The notes: generated by a model not told the origin, from the letters alone. A stretch of 64,000 nucleotides of DNA from Bradyrhizobium sp. URHD0069 (GCF_000701345.1 NZ_JNIJ01000005.1:227605-291604); one strand, 5' to 3'. Positions 47,509-57,262 are shown, numbered from the stretch's first letter. Made by a program: numbers and translations.

Positions 47509-48534
47509 TCAATTGTCAAAACCGACCTTGTCCACCAGCGTCGACGCCGCCTTGCGGTTTGCGGAAATCTTCGAGATCGGCAGCGGATCGGCGTTGAGCT
47601 TGCCGTACCCCGCGATGGTTGGATTGATGGCGACGCCGGCGCGAACCGGATATTCATAGTTGGTGTCGGCATACATCTGCTGGGCCCGTTCACCGGCGAG
47701 CCATTCGATCAGTTTCACGGCATTGGCTTTGTTGGGTGCATGCTTCGCCAGCAACACGCCCGAAAGATTGACATGGGTGCCGCCGCCTTCGAATGTCGGC
47801 AGGATGACGCGCGTCGCTTCGGCCCACGCCTTCTTGTCGGGGTCGTTGTTCATCATCAGCGCCCAATAATAGGTGTTGCCGATGCCGATGTCGCATTTGC
47901 CGGCGGCGACGTCGCGCGCGGTCTCGCGATCGCCGCCCGAAGGTTTTTGCGCGAGATTGGCTTTGACGCCGCGCAGCCATTCCTCCGTCTTGGCTTCGCC
48001 GTACCTCGCCGCATAGGCCGCGAACAACCCGTTGTTATAGATATGCTGGCCGGAGCGGATGCATATTTTGCCCTTCCATTTGGGATCGGCGAGTTCTTCG
48101 TAGGTGATGGCATCCTGCTTGACGCGATCCTTTGAGGCATAGATCACGCGCGCGCGCATGGATATTCCGGCCCAATGTCCGTCCGGATCGCGATACTGAG
48201 CCGGCACGATCTTGTCGATGACTTCCGACTTGATCGGCTGCGTCACGCCGACCTGCACGGCTTCGTCGATGCGGCCGATATCGACCGTCAGCAGCACGTC
48301 GGCCGGGCTGTTGGCGCCTTCAGCCTTGATGCGCTGCTCAAGCCCCGAACTCGCCGAGACGACATTGACCTTGATGCCGGTGTCCTTGGTGAAGGCATCA
48401 AACAACGGCTGGATGAGCTTGGTTTCGCGATAGGTATAGACGTTGACTTCGCCGTTCTCAGCGGACGCCGTCGAGATCGGCGAAGTCAGACACAGCAATG
48501 CCGCAGCGGCGGCAAGAGCGCGAAAATGGATCAT
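47509..48534 (-). CDS. Iron(III)-type periplasmic binding protein (FbpA/FutA-like)
   Basis: 341 residues. A signal peptide (about 1-25, cleaving after TASA) precedes the FbpA/FutA fold, which starts EVNVYTYRETKLIQPLFDAF. The GIGNTYYWALMMNN segment has the paired tyrosines that bind Fe3+ in this class. It lies 73 bp upstream of the permease gene on the same strand, forming the usual binding-protein-then-permease order. Confidence 0.88.
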   Translation of the reverse strand: MIHFRALAAAAALLCLTSPISTASAENGEVNVYTYRETKLIQPLFDAFTKDTGIKVNVVSASSGLEQRIKAEGANSPADVLLTVDIGRIDEAVQVGVTQPIKSEVIDKIVPAQYRDPDGHWAGISMRARVIYASKDRVKQDAITYEELADPKWKGKICIRSGQHIYNNGLFAAYAARYGEAKTEEWLRGVKANLAQKPSGGDRETARDVAAGKCDIGIGNTYYWALMMNNDPDKKAWAEATRVILPTFEGGGTHVNLSGVLLAKHAPNKANAVKLIEWLAGERAQQMYADTNYEYPVRAGVAINPTIAGYGKLNADPLPISKISANRKAASTLVDKVGFDN

Positions 48535-48687
48535 GAGAGCTGCTCCGGCGGAGATGGTGACGATGCCGGTCTCAGTAGCGCAGCAGGTACCGCGCTGTCC
48601 GCGACGCGATGCCGCGAACGGGTCGTTTTAGAGAGATTCCACGCTGTGATTTAGAAGCGTTCCAAAACTCATCGAGCGCATGCTGGC

Positions 48688-48728
48688 CGTCCGAGGCTAC
48701 GGCTCTCGCCGTAGCCTCGGACGCTTTT
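48688..48728 (+). terminator. Strong hairpin with T-tract, between the binding protein and MFS genes
   Basis: A perfect 16-bp stem (48688-48703 with 48708-48723), a 4-base loop and CTTTTTC follow on the plus strand. That is a textbook intrinsic terminator for the plus strand, although the flanking genes both run minus. On the minus strand the stem is preceded by A's and lacks a U-tract. Confidence 0.6.
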
Positions 48729-48729
48729 T

Positions 48730-50097
48730 CTACGAAACTTCCTTCAGCAACGCAGGTGCGGTCTCGTTGCGCTTGAGTTCTTCCAGGCTGCGATGCCGCG
48801 GCTCGATGCCGAGCGCCCAGACCGTGATGATCTGCACAACCAGCAGCCCGATCATCAGCGACATCACGCCGGCGACGCCGCGCGCCTCGAACAGCATCAC
48901 CACCAGGAACGGCGTGACGATGATGGCGCCACGGCCCAGCGTGTTGACGATGCCGGAGGCGCGCAAGCGTACTTCGGTCGGGAACAGTTCGGGAATGTAG
49001 ATGCCGAACAGCAGCGCCACCAGCACGTAGATCGGGACCGTAAGCGCGAAGCCGACCGCGGGCAGCAGCACCGGATCCGAGATCATGGGATAGATGATGC
49101 CGAGGATCACGCTGATCAGCGACGCGCCGATGATGGTCGGCTTGCGGCCCCAATGGTCCGCCGTCAACGCGCCGATGGCGGAGCCGATCGGCGCCCCCAG
49201 CGCCATCAGCAGCGAATATCCAAACGACGTCGCAACGCTCAGCCCCTGCTTGATGAAGAACACCGGCAACCAGGTTACAAAACCGTAGAGCAGGGTGTTG
49301 ATGGTGATCAGGCAAACCGAGCCTACGATCATGCGTGACAGCAGCGGTGCGGTGAACAGCGTCGCAAGATCACTGGAGACGACGACGGTCGAAGCAGCTG
49401 CAGGCGCCGGCAGCGGCTTGCCCTGCGCGGCTTCGCGCTCGATCGACTGCATCAGCGCTTCGGCCTCCTCGGTGCGGCCGACGGCTTCCAGCCAGCGCGG
49501 CGATTCCGGCAGGCTCTTGCGGAGATACCAGACGATCAGCGCGCCGACGCCGCCGATTACGAACATCGCGCGCCAGCCGAATTCGGGCACCACCAAGGAG
49601 GCGACCAGCAGCGAGATCGGCAGGCCGGTGACGACGCACACCGCCATCAAGCCGAGCCATTTGCCGCGGGTTTTTGCCGGCACGAATTCCGTCATGGTCG
49701 AATAGCCGACCACGTTCTCGGCGCCGAGCCCAAAACCCATCACGAAGCGGCAGGCGATCAGGATCGTCATGTTGGGCGCCAAGGCGGCGGCCAGCGAGGC
49801 GAGACCGAATACCAAGAGGTTGAACTGGTAGGTAAAGCGTCGTCCGTAACGATCGCCCAGAAATCCGGTGGCGAACGAGCCCAGCATCATTCCGACGAAG
49901 GTCGCCGAAATGAACATGGCGTTCTGGGGCAGCGTCGAGAAGCCGGTCTTCAAGGTGACGCCGAGTACGGTGCCGGCGAGATAAATATCAAAACCGTCGA
50001 AGAACATCCCGATGCCGATCAACATCATGATGCGGCGGTGGAATGGGCCGATCGGAAGCCGATCGAGACGGCTGCCGGTGTTGACTGACGTAGCCAT
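48730..50097 (-). CDS. MFS transporter, sugar/aromatic-acid type
   Basis: 455 residues, about twelve transmembrane helices. It has the MFS signatures GFLGDRYGRRFTYQ between helices 2 and 3 and the half-way loop around DHWGRKPT. The pattern resembles the aromatic acid:H+ symporter and sugar porter families, but the substrate is unknown. It lies 83 bp downstream of an aldehyde dehydrogenase gene and may be in the same operon, suggesting a carboxylic or aromatic compound as substrate. Confidence 0.85.
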   Translation of the reverse strand: MATSVNTGSRLDRLPIGPFHRRIMMLIGIGMFFDGFDIYLAGTVLGVTLKTGFSTLPQNAMFISATFVGMMLGSFATGFLGDRYGRRFTYQFNLLVFGLASLAAALAPNMTILIACRFVMGFGLGAENVVGYSTMTEFVPAKTRGKWLGLMAVCVVTGLPISLLVASLVVPEFGWRAMFVIGGVGALIVWYLRKSLPESPRWLEAVGRTEEAEALMQSIEREAAQGKPLPAPAAASTVVVSSDLATLFTAPLLSRMIVGSVCLITINTLLYGFVTWLPVFFIKQGLSVATSFGYSLLMALGAPIGSAIGALTADHWGRKPTIIGASLISVILGIIYPMISDPVLLPAVGFALTVPIYVLVALLFGIYIPELFPTEVRLRASGIVNTLGRGAIIVTPFLVVMLFEARGVAGVMSLMIGLLVVQIITVWALGIEPRHRSLEELKRNETAPALLKEVS

Positions 50098-50180
50098 GTG
50101 TTTTCTCCCCTTAAATTGATTTTGTTGGTCGAGGCGGCTGCCGGTCTTCTATGGATGCCGTGCAGCCGCTCGTTATTGCA

Positions 50181-51206
50181 TCAGTTCAGTCGTCGTTGGG
50201 TCGCCGTGTCGCGGTACCAGTCGAACGGCTGGTCATGGGTCGCGACCATCACGCTCTTGGTGTTGAAATGATCGTCGAAACTTTCGGTGCCGAACTCGCG
50301 CCCGATGCCCGAATCGCCGACGCCGCCCCAGGGCGAGGCCGGATCGAGCCGGTGATGATCGTTGATCCAGACAATGCCGGCCTTGACGCCGGAGGCCACG
50401 CGGTGGGCGCGGCCGATGTCGCGGGTGCGGATCGCTGCCGCCAGCCCGAACGGCCAGTCATTGGCGAGCCGCAATGCGTCGGCTTCGTCCTTGAAGGGCG
50501 TGACCGAAGTGAAGGGCCCGAACACTTCTTCCTGGAAGATGCGCATGTCGGACTTCACGTCGGCGAACACCGTCGGCTCGACGAAGAAGCCGCCTTCATG
50601 GCCGGGCACTTTGGCGGCGACACCACCGGTGACCAGCCGCGCGCCGTCGTCGCGGCCGTATTGGGAATAGGCCAGCACGCGATCGCGCTGCCGCGCCGAG
50701 ATCACCGGCCCAAGCTGGGTTGCGGGATCGAAGGGATCGCCGATGCGAATGCTTTGCGTCTTCGCCTTCAGCTTCGCGACGAATTCGTCGTAGATCGAGG
50801 TCTGCACGATATGGCGCGAGGCGCAGACGCAGGTTTGCCCGGCGCCGATGAAGGCGCCGAACGCGGCATAGTTGACGGCTTGATCGATGTCGTAATCGTC
50901 GAACACCATCACAGGCGTCTTGCCGCCGAGCTCCATGGTCTGGTGCGCGAACACTTTCGCGGCGGCCCCGCCGGCAATGCGGCCGGCTTCGGTGCCGCCG
51001 GTTAGCACCAGCTTGTTGATATCGGGGTGTTCGGCGAGCATCCTGCCGGCGCTTTGGCCGAGGCCGAGCACGACATTGAACACGCCGGGCGGCAGCCCCG
51101 CCTCGGTGAAGATCTGCGCCAGCTTCAGGGTGGTCAGCGGGGTGTATTCCGACGGCTTGACGACGGTGACACATCCGGTCGCGATACCGCGGCCAGCGAC
51201 TTGCAC
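50181..51206 (-). pseudogene. Aldehyde dehydrogenase, 3' (catalytic) part
   Basis: This continues the gene starting at 51700, in another frame. It contains the second half of the NAD(P) fold and the catalytic residues: Glu in MELGGKTPVMVF and Cys in GAGQTCVCASRH, plus the C-terminal EVFGPFTSVTPF. The chain is otherwise uninterrupted to its stop. A one-base deletion near 51183-51190 accounts for the phase change from SLAAVSRPD to IATGCVTVVK. No start or ribosome site is seen at 51206, so it is unlikely to be an independent gene. Confidence 0.8.
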
Positions 51207-51700
51207 ATGATCATCAGCGGATGATTGAACGGCGTGCAGTTGGCGACGACGCCGATCGGCGTGCGCAGCGTGTAATTCAGGTACGAGCCTTCGACCGGAA
51301 TCACCGAATCGCGCCGCGCCAGTGCCAGTCCGGTAAAATACCGGAAAAAGTCCGGCAGCCGCGACAGCTGCGCGCGGGTCTCGTTGACCGGACGGCCATT
51401 GTTGAGGGTTTCGAGCCGGTACAGCGTGTCGAGATTGGCCTCGAAGGCATCCGCCAGACGATTGACCAGCCGTGCGCGGGCGCGAATGTCCATGCCGCCC
51501 CAGGCGCGCCCTTCGAAAGCAGCGCGTGCGCTTTTCATTGCGCGGTCGATATCATCGGCCGTCGAATTCGGAATCCGCGCGATCACGTCGCCGGTGGCGG
51601 GATTGCGGACGTCCAGCATCTCGCCGGAGCCGGCCTCGATCTCGCGGCCATCGACGAAATTGCCGTGCGTTTCGACCGCTGGTTTGGCGGAAATATTCAT
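51134..51700 (-). pseudogene. Aldehyde dehydrogenase, 5' part
   Basis: The first piece of the ALDH gene, beginning at the ATG at 51700 (MNISAKPAVETHGNFVDGRE). It contains the NAD-fold opening through RTPIGVVANCTPFNHPLMIM and CKSLAA, after which the frame is lost. The full gene, corrected for one base, spans 50181-51700 and would encode about 506 residues, the usual ALDH size. It overlaps the GntR regulator gene by four bases (ATGA). Confidence 0.8.
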
Positions 51701-52347
51701 GCGTCTCTTCCTTCGACGATGACGGCGTTGCGCTTCAGCGCCGGCAGCACGCGTTTTTCGGTCTGCGCGATGTGCGCCTTGATGATGCGGGCGGCGGTTC
51801 GCGCGTCGCGCCGCTGCATCGCCTCGATCAGGGCGACGTGCTCGGCCACCAACTGCGTCGGGTCGTGGCCCCTGACGTTGGCGACGCTGACGCGCACCAG
51901 GCGGTCGGCCTGTCCGATCAGGTCGCACAGCGCCGCGGCCATGCGGCGGTTGCCGGAGGCATGGGCCAGCGCGGAGTGAAAGGCGCGGTTGTAGGCGATG
52001 AAGTCCTCGTGGTTGCCCGAGAACAATCTGAATTCGTCGAGTGCCTTCAGCACGTCGGCCGTGGCGTTCTCGATCGCCTCGGCGACGCAGGCCGGCTCCA
52101 GCGCCAGCCGGAACCGCAACAGATCGCGCGCGTCCGAAAGCGAAATCGGATTGACCCGGTAGCCCTGGCGCGGCTGCACGGTGACCAGGTGCTCGCGTTC
52201 CAGCCGCAGCAAGGCCTCGCGCACCGGCTGGCGACTGACGGCATAGCGTTCGGCCAGCTCCTGCTCGCGCATATCATCACCCGGCGCCAAACGGCAGGTC
52301 AGAATATCAGAGCGCAGGTTCTCGTAGACATTGTCACGCAAAAGCAT
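51697..52347 (-). CDS. GntR-family (FCD) transcriptional regulator
   Basis: 216 residues. An N-terminal winged helix (about 8-70; YAVSRQPVREALLRLEREHLV is the recognition part) is followed by an all-helical FCD ligand-binding domain with the RFRLALEPACVAEA and NRAFHSALAHASGN metal-site blocks. Such regulators usually repress nearby catabolic genes until an organic acid binds. It overlaps the ALDH start by four bases, so the ALDH and the carrier are probable targets. I chose the ATG at 52347. Confidence 0.88.
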   Translation of the reverse strand: MLLRDNVYENLRSDILTCRLAPGDDMREQELAERYAVSRQPVREALLRLEREHLVTVQPRQGYRVNPISLSDARDLLRFRLALEPACVAEAIENATADVLKALDEFRLFSGNHEDFIAYNRAFHSALAHASGNRRMAAALCDLIGQADRLVRVSVANVRGHDPTQLVAEHVALIEAMQRRDARTAARIIKAHIAQTEKRVLPALKRNAVIVEGRDA

Positions 52348-52505
52348 CGAAATTCCCTTAGCTCGACCTTCAATCTGCCATTCGTGAAATATCACGTCAA
52401 GTGACGAAGGCTTGAAAAGCCTGAAATTTGATTTATCAATCAATGGCGCTGGCAAGCACCCGCCTTCGAAAGGGGGTGTCGCCTGGCCTTGAAAGAGAGA
52501 CTGGT

Positions 52506-53315
52506 ATGGATCGGCTTTTCGCCAACGGCACGGTCAATGCGGCGCAGTCCGGCAAAGGACCGCCGCTTTTCCTGTTTCATTCCTTGCTGTCGGACCGGGC
52601 GAGTTTCGATGCCATCGCTCCCATTCTGTCGCAATCGTTTCGGGTGATCGTTCCTGAATTACCCGGCTTCGGCCAATCCGACGCGGTCAGCGGAGGTCTC
52701 GCCGCTGTCGCCGACCGCATGGCAGAGTTGGTGAAGGATGGCGCCGGCGGCGACGCCGCCATCGTGCTCGGCAATGGCTATGGCGGGTTCGTGGCGCTGC
52801 AGATGGCCATCCGCCATCCTGATATCGCGACCCGACTCATTCTCGCCGATTGCGGTGCCGCGTTCTCGGAAGAAGGCCGCCAGGCCTTTCGCAATATGGC
52901 GGCGGCTTCCCGGGCGAAGGGACTATCCGTGATCACGGACGTCGCGATGCGCCGGCTGTTCGCGCCGGAATTCCAGGCGCAGCATCCCGATCTGATGGCG
53001 GATCGCCGCGAGGCGTTTCTGCGCACCGATGGCGAAGTGTTCCGCGCCGCCTGCAACGAACTGGCGGAACTCGACCTGCGGCCCGAACTCGGCAAGGTAA
53101 GGATACCGGTCCTGGTGCTGGTCGGCGAGCACGACGAGGCGACGCCGCCGCCGATGTCGATCGAATTGGCTGCTGGCCTGCCAAACGCGCATCTCGAGAT
53201 CATCCCGGGCTGCGCGCATGTCCCGCAACTTCAGGCGCCCGATATGTTTCTGGATGCGATGGGCGATTTCCTGCCGGCGTCCAGGCTGCATATTGCAGCA
53301 AGCCCATCTGTATAG
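52506..53315 (+). CDS. Alpha/beta-hydrolase-fold protein lacking the nucleophile serine
   Basis: 269 residues with the full alpha/beta hydrolase fold, like 3-oxoadipate enol-lactonases. The conserved acid (GEHDEATPP, Asp210) and base (GCAHVPQL, His238) are present, but the nucleophile elbow reads LGNGYGGF: Gly91 (GGC at 52776-52778) stands where the family has Ser. AGC to GGC is a single transition. The enzyme may therefore be inactive or use a different mechanism. It diverges from the GntR/ALDH genes and shares their promoter region. Confidence 0.85.
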   Translation: MDRLFANGTVNAAQSGKGPPLFLFHSLLSDRASFDAIAPILSQSFRVIVPELPGFGQSDAVSGGLAAVADRMAELVKDGAGGDAAIVLGNGYGGFVALQMAIRHPDIATRLILADCGAAFSEEGRQAFRNMAAASRAKGLSVITDVAMRRLFAPEFQAQHPDLMADRREAFLRTDGEVFRAACNELAELDLRPELGKVRIPVLVLVGEHDEATPPPMSIELAAGLPNAHLEIIPGCAHVPQLQAPDMFLDAMGDFLPASRLHIAASPSV

Positions 53316-53403
53316 CTTTTATCGTTGCCGACAATTTGAGCGGGCCGGACGCATTATCAGTTCGTCGACGGTTTTCGGATTCGCCGTAGCGATGATGGGG
53401 CTC

Positions 53404-56400
53404 TTAAGCCCGCGCCATCGCGCGCAAGAACACTACTTCGATCAGCGTGCCCGAATGCGCCCCGGTCTTGATGTGGAATCGCGCGCGGTTGGCTTCGACC
53501 AGCGCTTTGATCAGCGACAGGCTGACGCCGGAGCTGTCGGAGGCCTGGTCCGAGGGGGCTTGCGTCCGGAATGGCTCCAGCGCGGCGGCGACCTCGTTGT
53601 CGTTGAGACCGTGACCGGTATCGCGGACGCGCAGCACCACTTCTCCGAAATCCGACAGCGCGGTGGAGACGATGACCTGGCCGCCGGCATTGGCGAGGTG
53701 GATGGAGTTTCCGATCAGGTTCAGCGCGATCTGACGCAGCGCGCGGCCGTCGGCGAGCACCGGCGGCAAAGCATGCGCCAGCGAGGTCCGGATGATGATG
53801 CGTTCGCGATTGGCCTGCGGCTGCATCACTGCGACGCATTGCTCGACCACCTCGTTGAGGTTCTGGCTGGCGAAGGCGAGCTCCAGTTTGCCGGTCTCGA
53901 TGCGAGACAGATCGAGCAGGTCGTTGATGATGGCGATCACGCGTTCGCCGGATGCACGGATGTCCTTCATGTATTCGACATGCCGTTCGTTGCCGAGCGC
54001 GCCGAACCGCTCGTCGATCATCACTTCGGCGAAACCGATGATGGCGTTGAGCGGCGTGCGCACCTCATGGCTGATCCGCGCCAGCATGTCGGCTTTGCCA
54101 TTCGCCGCGCGATCGGCCAGCCGCCGCGCCTGCTGCAGTTCGCTCTCGCTCTTTTTGGTTTGCGAAAGATCGCGGAACACCGCGAAGAAATTCGGACCAT
54201 CGGGCCGGGTGCGTCCCATGGTCACCGACAGCGGAATAAGGCCGCCCCGGCTCGCACGGCCCAGCACCTCGCGGCCGTGGTCGAGCAGGCTGGCGACGCC
54301 ACTGCCCTTGATGCTTTCCAGATAGTCCAGCACTGCCGGCTGGCTTTCCGGCGCGAACAGCTCGGTGAGATTGCGTTGCACGAGTTCGTCGCCGTCGTAG
54401 CCGAACAGCGCCTCCGCGCTGCGGTTGCACGAATTGAGGTTGCCCTCGGCGTCGAACATCACGATGCCTTCGACCGCGGTATCGAGAATGGCGCCAAGTT
54501 CTTCGGCATTGGCGTGGCCGACCGCCGACGGTTCCGGCGCCGGGGCGGGTTCGGCAATCGCGGCGGCGAGATCGGCGCTTTTCGTGCCGGTGTCGGAAAA
54601 AATCAAAGCCAGCGCGGAATCGTCGTCCCAGGAAATCGTGAACAGGTGCGCATCGATGCCCGGCGACGGCGTATCTTCTGGCGAAGCTTGGCTGGCGGAA
54701 ATCGTCACCGGCGTGCCGGTGCCCGATGTGCTGCTGGCGGTCGAGACACCGGGCTCGACATAGAGCGCGTCGAGACCGCCGGCCTCCTCCAATGCATGAA
54801 GGCTCGGATAACCCATCCGCGCCAGAAACGCCGGGTTGGCGTAGAGCAGCCGATCGAGCCGATAAATCAGTACGCCGACCGGGAGCAGATCGAGCAGCGT
54901 CTTGTCGCGCCGGGTTTCGCCGCGCGCGGGCGGCTCGGGCTGCGCCAGCCATTCTGGCGTTGCGCTCGCCGATCCCGGCGTTTCCGGCGCAGCCGGGTGC
55001 TCGAGAACGGCCTCGGGCGCGTCCCCCGGCGTCGCGACAGCAGTGCCGTTGTGGCCCTCGAGGCGCGCCGACAATTGCCGGGCGAGCTCGTTGAAGGCGG
55101 TGTTTTCAACCGGCGTCAGGACCGGCGATTTCGTATCGCCGGGCGACCGAAATGGCACGACGTTCTTGGGGGGTTCCACGGATGTTTCCAGATCGGTTTG
55201 TGGTGAAGTCTCGCAGGCAATCGACGCCGGCCATTCAGGGGTGCTGGACGATGCAGCATCGGGCTCAGCGGGCAGCTCTGCGGCGGCCGCGCCGTTAGCA
55301 GGATCTGCCCGAACGATGTCGGCCGAAAGCGTCTGCGGGGTCGGCGGATCGCTGACAAACTCATAGCGGCGCAACGCGGCGAGCCGCGCCAGGCCGTCGA
55401 AATCGCGGCAAACCCCAAACCCTCGGTAGCCGGCGAAATTCCGCAGCCGATCGTAGATCGGCAATCCCGACAATTCCACCGGCAGTCGGCCGCCGCCATC
55501 GACGGGCCAATGCAAGGTGATGCCGCCCCAGGTATCGCGCGTGGCGACCGCGTTGGCGACGCGGCCGTGCGGATCGAGCCCGAACACTTCGGCGATTTCG
55601 CTCCACAATCGGCCGAAGCTTGTGGCCGTGCGTGCGCCGATCAGGCGGGTGAATTCGTCGGAGCCGAGCGAGAAGCGGCCTTCGACATCCATCTGCCACG
55701 CGAACCGCAGCGGGTGGCGGCGCATAGCCGGCGAGAGCTGGTCGAGCCATGGCGGCATTTCGGCACGCTGAGGCGCGCCTGATGGTGGCGCGGAATCGAT
55801 CGCCGGCGGCGGCTCCGTGGCAAGCGGCGCCGGCTCGTCGGCAACGGCTTCGACGTAAGGAGACGGCTCGTCCTGATGAACGTCGATCTCGGGCGTCGTT
55901 GTCTCCGGCGGTGCTTCGGTCTGCGAAGCCAAATCGACCGGCGTCTCTGCGGGTGGCGATTCCACGAACTCGTCGATCAAAGCGAATTCGGCCGGCGCTT
56001 CGCCTGAGCTCGCTGGCTGTTCGTAATCGGGAATCGGCTGCTCCGCCGCGGGCGCGATCGGCTGCTGCGCGGCTTCAGGCGGTGCAGCTTCAGCCGTCTC
56101 TGCGGGCGGCGATTCCGCGAACTCGTCGATCAATGCGAATTCGGCCGGTGCTTCGCCTGAACTCGCCGGCTGTTCGTAATCGGGAATCGGCTGCTCCGCC
56201 GCGGGGGCAACCCGCTGAGGCGCGCGCTCGCAATCGGTCGCGCCGGGCGCGATCAGCGCAACCAGGCCGACATCCGCACCGCTACCGACGCGCTGCAGCA
56301 CCATGTGGTGGACACCGATCCGCGCCTCGACGCGGCCCTGCTTCAGCGCGTCGCTCCGCGCATCGTCAAGCCCGGCCTCGGCGAGACTGCGAAAACCAAG

Positions 56401-56889
56401 CAGCGGACGCGCGGCGTCGCTGGCGCCGACGAACTCGCCGTCGCGGGCGAATGCCGCGATCGGCGGCTCGATGCCTTCGACCAGACGTTGCAGCCGTTCG
56501 ATCAGTGGCATCGAGCGGCCCACCATCTCGGCGGCCGCCAGCAGGATGCCTTGGCTGCCATCGGCGAATTCGAGCCGCGCGCAGCCGCAGGTGACGAGCA
56601 TGCCGAGCGGCGCGCCGAAGCCGCGCAGCCGCTGCAGCCGGATCGCGTCGTTCGAGGGCAGCCTTCCTGCAAGTTGCGCCACCTGGCGGCGGTGCGCATC
56701 CGCCGGGCCGAAGATCCTCTTGGCCAGTGCGGCGCCATTGTCCGCGCCGAGCAGCCTGGCGCCGACCGGGTTGGCCCACAGAACCCGCGTGCCGTCGATC
56801 GACCAGAGCCATGCCGGGAGGGCGCTTGTCGCATGTACCGCCAGTCGCGGATCGCCCACGCCTCGCAACTGGAATTCAGCATTGTTCAT
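53404..56889 (-). CDS. Large PAS-domain histidine kinase, PdhS-like
   Basis: 1161 residues. The N-terminal third holds two PAS-like sensory regions (about 25-190), then a 400-residue acidic Ala/Pro-rich linker with an in-frame duplication. A third PAS-type module (about 790-900) leads to a kinase core: H-box ISHEVRTPLNAIIG (His941), N-box NLIGNSIHLA and G1 DTGHGL. The G2 box reads SSGVSLSL, unlike the usual GxGLGL. The core wording matches PdhS of Brucella, a cell-cycle kinase acting on DivK. I chose the ATG at 56889. Confidence 0.85.
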   Translation of the reverse strand: MNNAEFQLRGVGDPRLAVHATSALPAWLWSIDGTRVLWANPVGARLLGADNGAALAKRIFGPADAHRRQVAQLAGRLPSNDAIRLQRLRGFGAPLGMLVTCGCARLEFADGSQGILLAAAEMVGRSMPLIERLQRLVEGIEPPIAAFARDGEFVGASDAARPLLGFRSLAEAGLDDARSDALKQGRVEARIGVHHMVLQRVGSGADVGLVALIAPGATDCERAPQRVAPAAEQPIPDYEQPASSGEAPAEFALIDEFAESPPAETAEAAPPEAAQQPIAPAAEQPIPDYEQPASSGEAPAEFALIDEFVESPPAETPVDLASQTEAPPETTTPEIDVHQDEPSPYVEAVADEPAPLATEPPPAIDSAPPSGAPQRAEMPPWLDQLSPAMRRHPLRFAWQMDVEGRFSLGSDEFTRLIGARTATSFGRLWSEIAEVFGLDPHGRVANAVATRDTWGGITLHWPVDGGGRLPVELSGLPIYDRLRNFAGYRGFGVCRDFDGLARLAALRRYEFVSDPPTPQTLSADIVRADPANGAAAAELPAEPDAASSSTPEWPASIACETSPQTDLETSVEPPKNVVPFRSPGDTKSPVLTPVENTAFNELARQLSARLEGHNGTAVATPGDAPEAVLEHPAAPETPGSASATPEWLAQPEPPARGETRRDKTLLDLLPVGVLIYRLDRLLYANPAFLARMGYPSLHALEEAGGLDALYVEPGVSTASSTSGTGTPVTISASQASPEDTPSPGIDAHLFTISWDDDSALALIFSDTGTKSADLAAAIAEPAPAPEPSAVGHANAEELGAILDTAVEGIVMFDAEGNLNSCNRSAEALFGYDGDELVQRNLTELFAPESQPAVLDYLESIKGSGVASLLDHGREVLGRASRGGLIPLSVTMGRTRPDGPNFFAVFRDLSQTKKSESELQQARRLADRAANGKADMLARISHEVRTPLNAIIGFAEVMIDERFGALGNERHVEYMKDIRASGERVIAIINDLLDLSRIETGKLELAFASQNLNEVVEQCVAVMQPQANRERIIIRTSLAHALPPVLADGRALRQIALNLIGNSIHLANAGGQVIVSTALSDFGEVVLRVRDTGHGLNDNEVAAALEPFRTQAPSDQASDSSGVSLSLIKALVEANRARFHIKTGAHSGTLIEVVFLRAMARA
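55943..56204. repeat. 153-bp in-frame duplication in the kinase linker
   Basis: Two direct copies (about 55943-56051 and 56096-56204, period 153 bp, 51 codons) encode nearly the same AEQPIPDYEQPASSGEAPAE block. Only a few bases differ, so the duplication is recent or kept homogeneous. Confidence 0.8.
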
Positions 56890-57262
56890 TACAGTGACAT
56901 GACAGACTGGTTCGGCTGTTGCTCGACGATGGCGCGAGATATCGACCGCCAAAGGATGACAGCCTTAATGAACAGTTAGTATCGCCCGCTGAAGACGACA
57001 GGTCCACGGCTTGACAGTCGGCGAGATGTCCAAAGCCGCCAATAACCTTAATTCGGCTCGCTCTGGCGAATTCGCCCGAACCCTTGCCCGGGCTCCCGCG
57101 TTGGAATGTTGCAAGACGCGATCGGAGGTCCACGATGGGACCGATGGACGCCGCGTCATACGGGCGAGATACCGGCGAAATCTTTTGTCGGTAGAATTGA
57201 GGTGAACGAACCGGGAGGCGGGGCTTTGGATGGCCCCTTGCAAAACCCAAAGGAGTGGGATC
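56890..57262. other. Divergent promoter region between the kinase and phasin 1
   Basis: This 373-bp stretch must hold both promoters. The 5' end is A+T-rich. I see no clear operator or RNA gene; a TTGCAA site at about 57110 is the only hint of a phasin-type motif. Confidence 0.4.
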
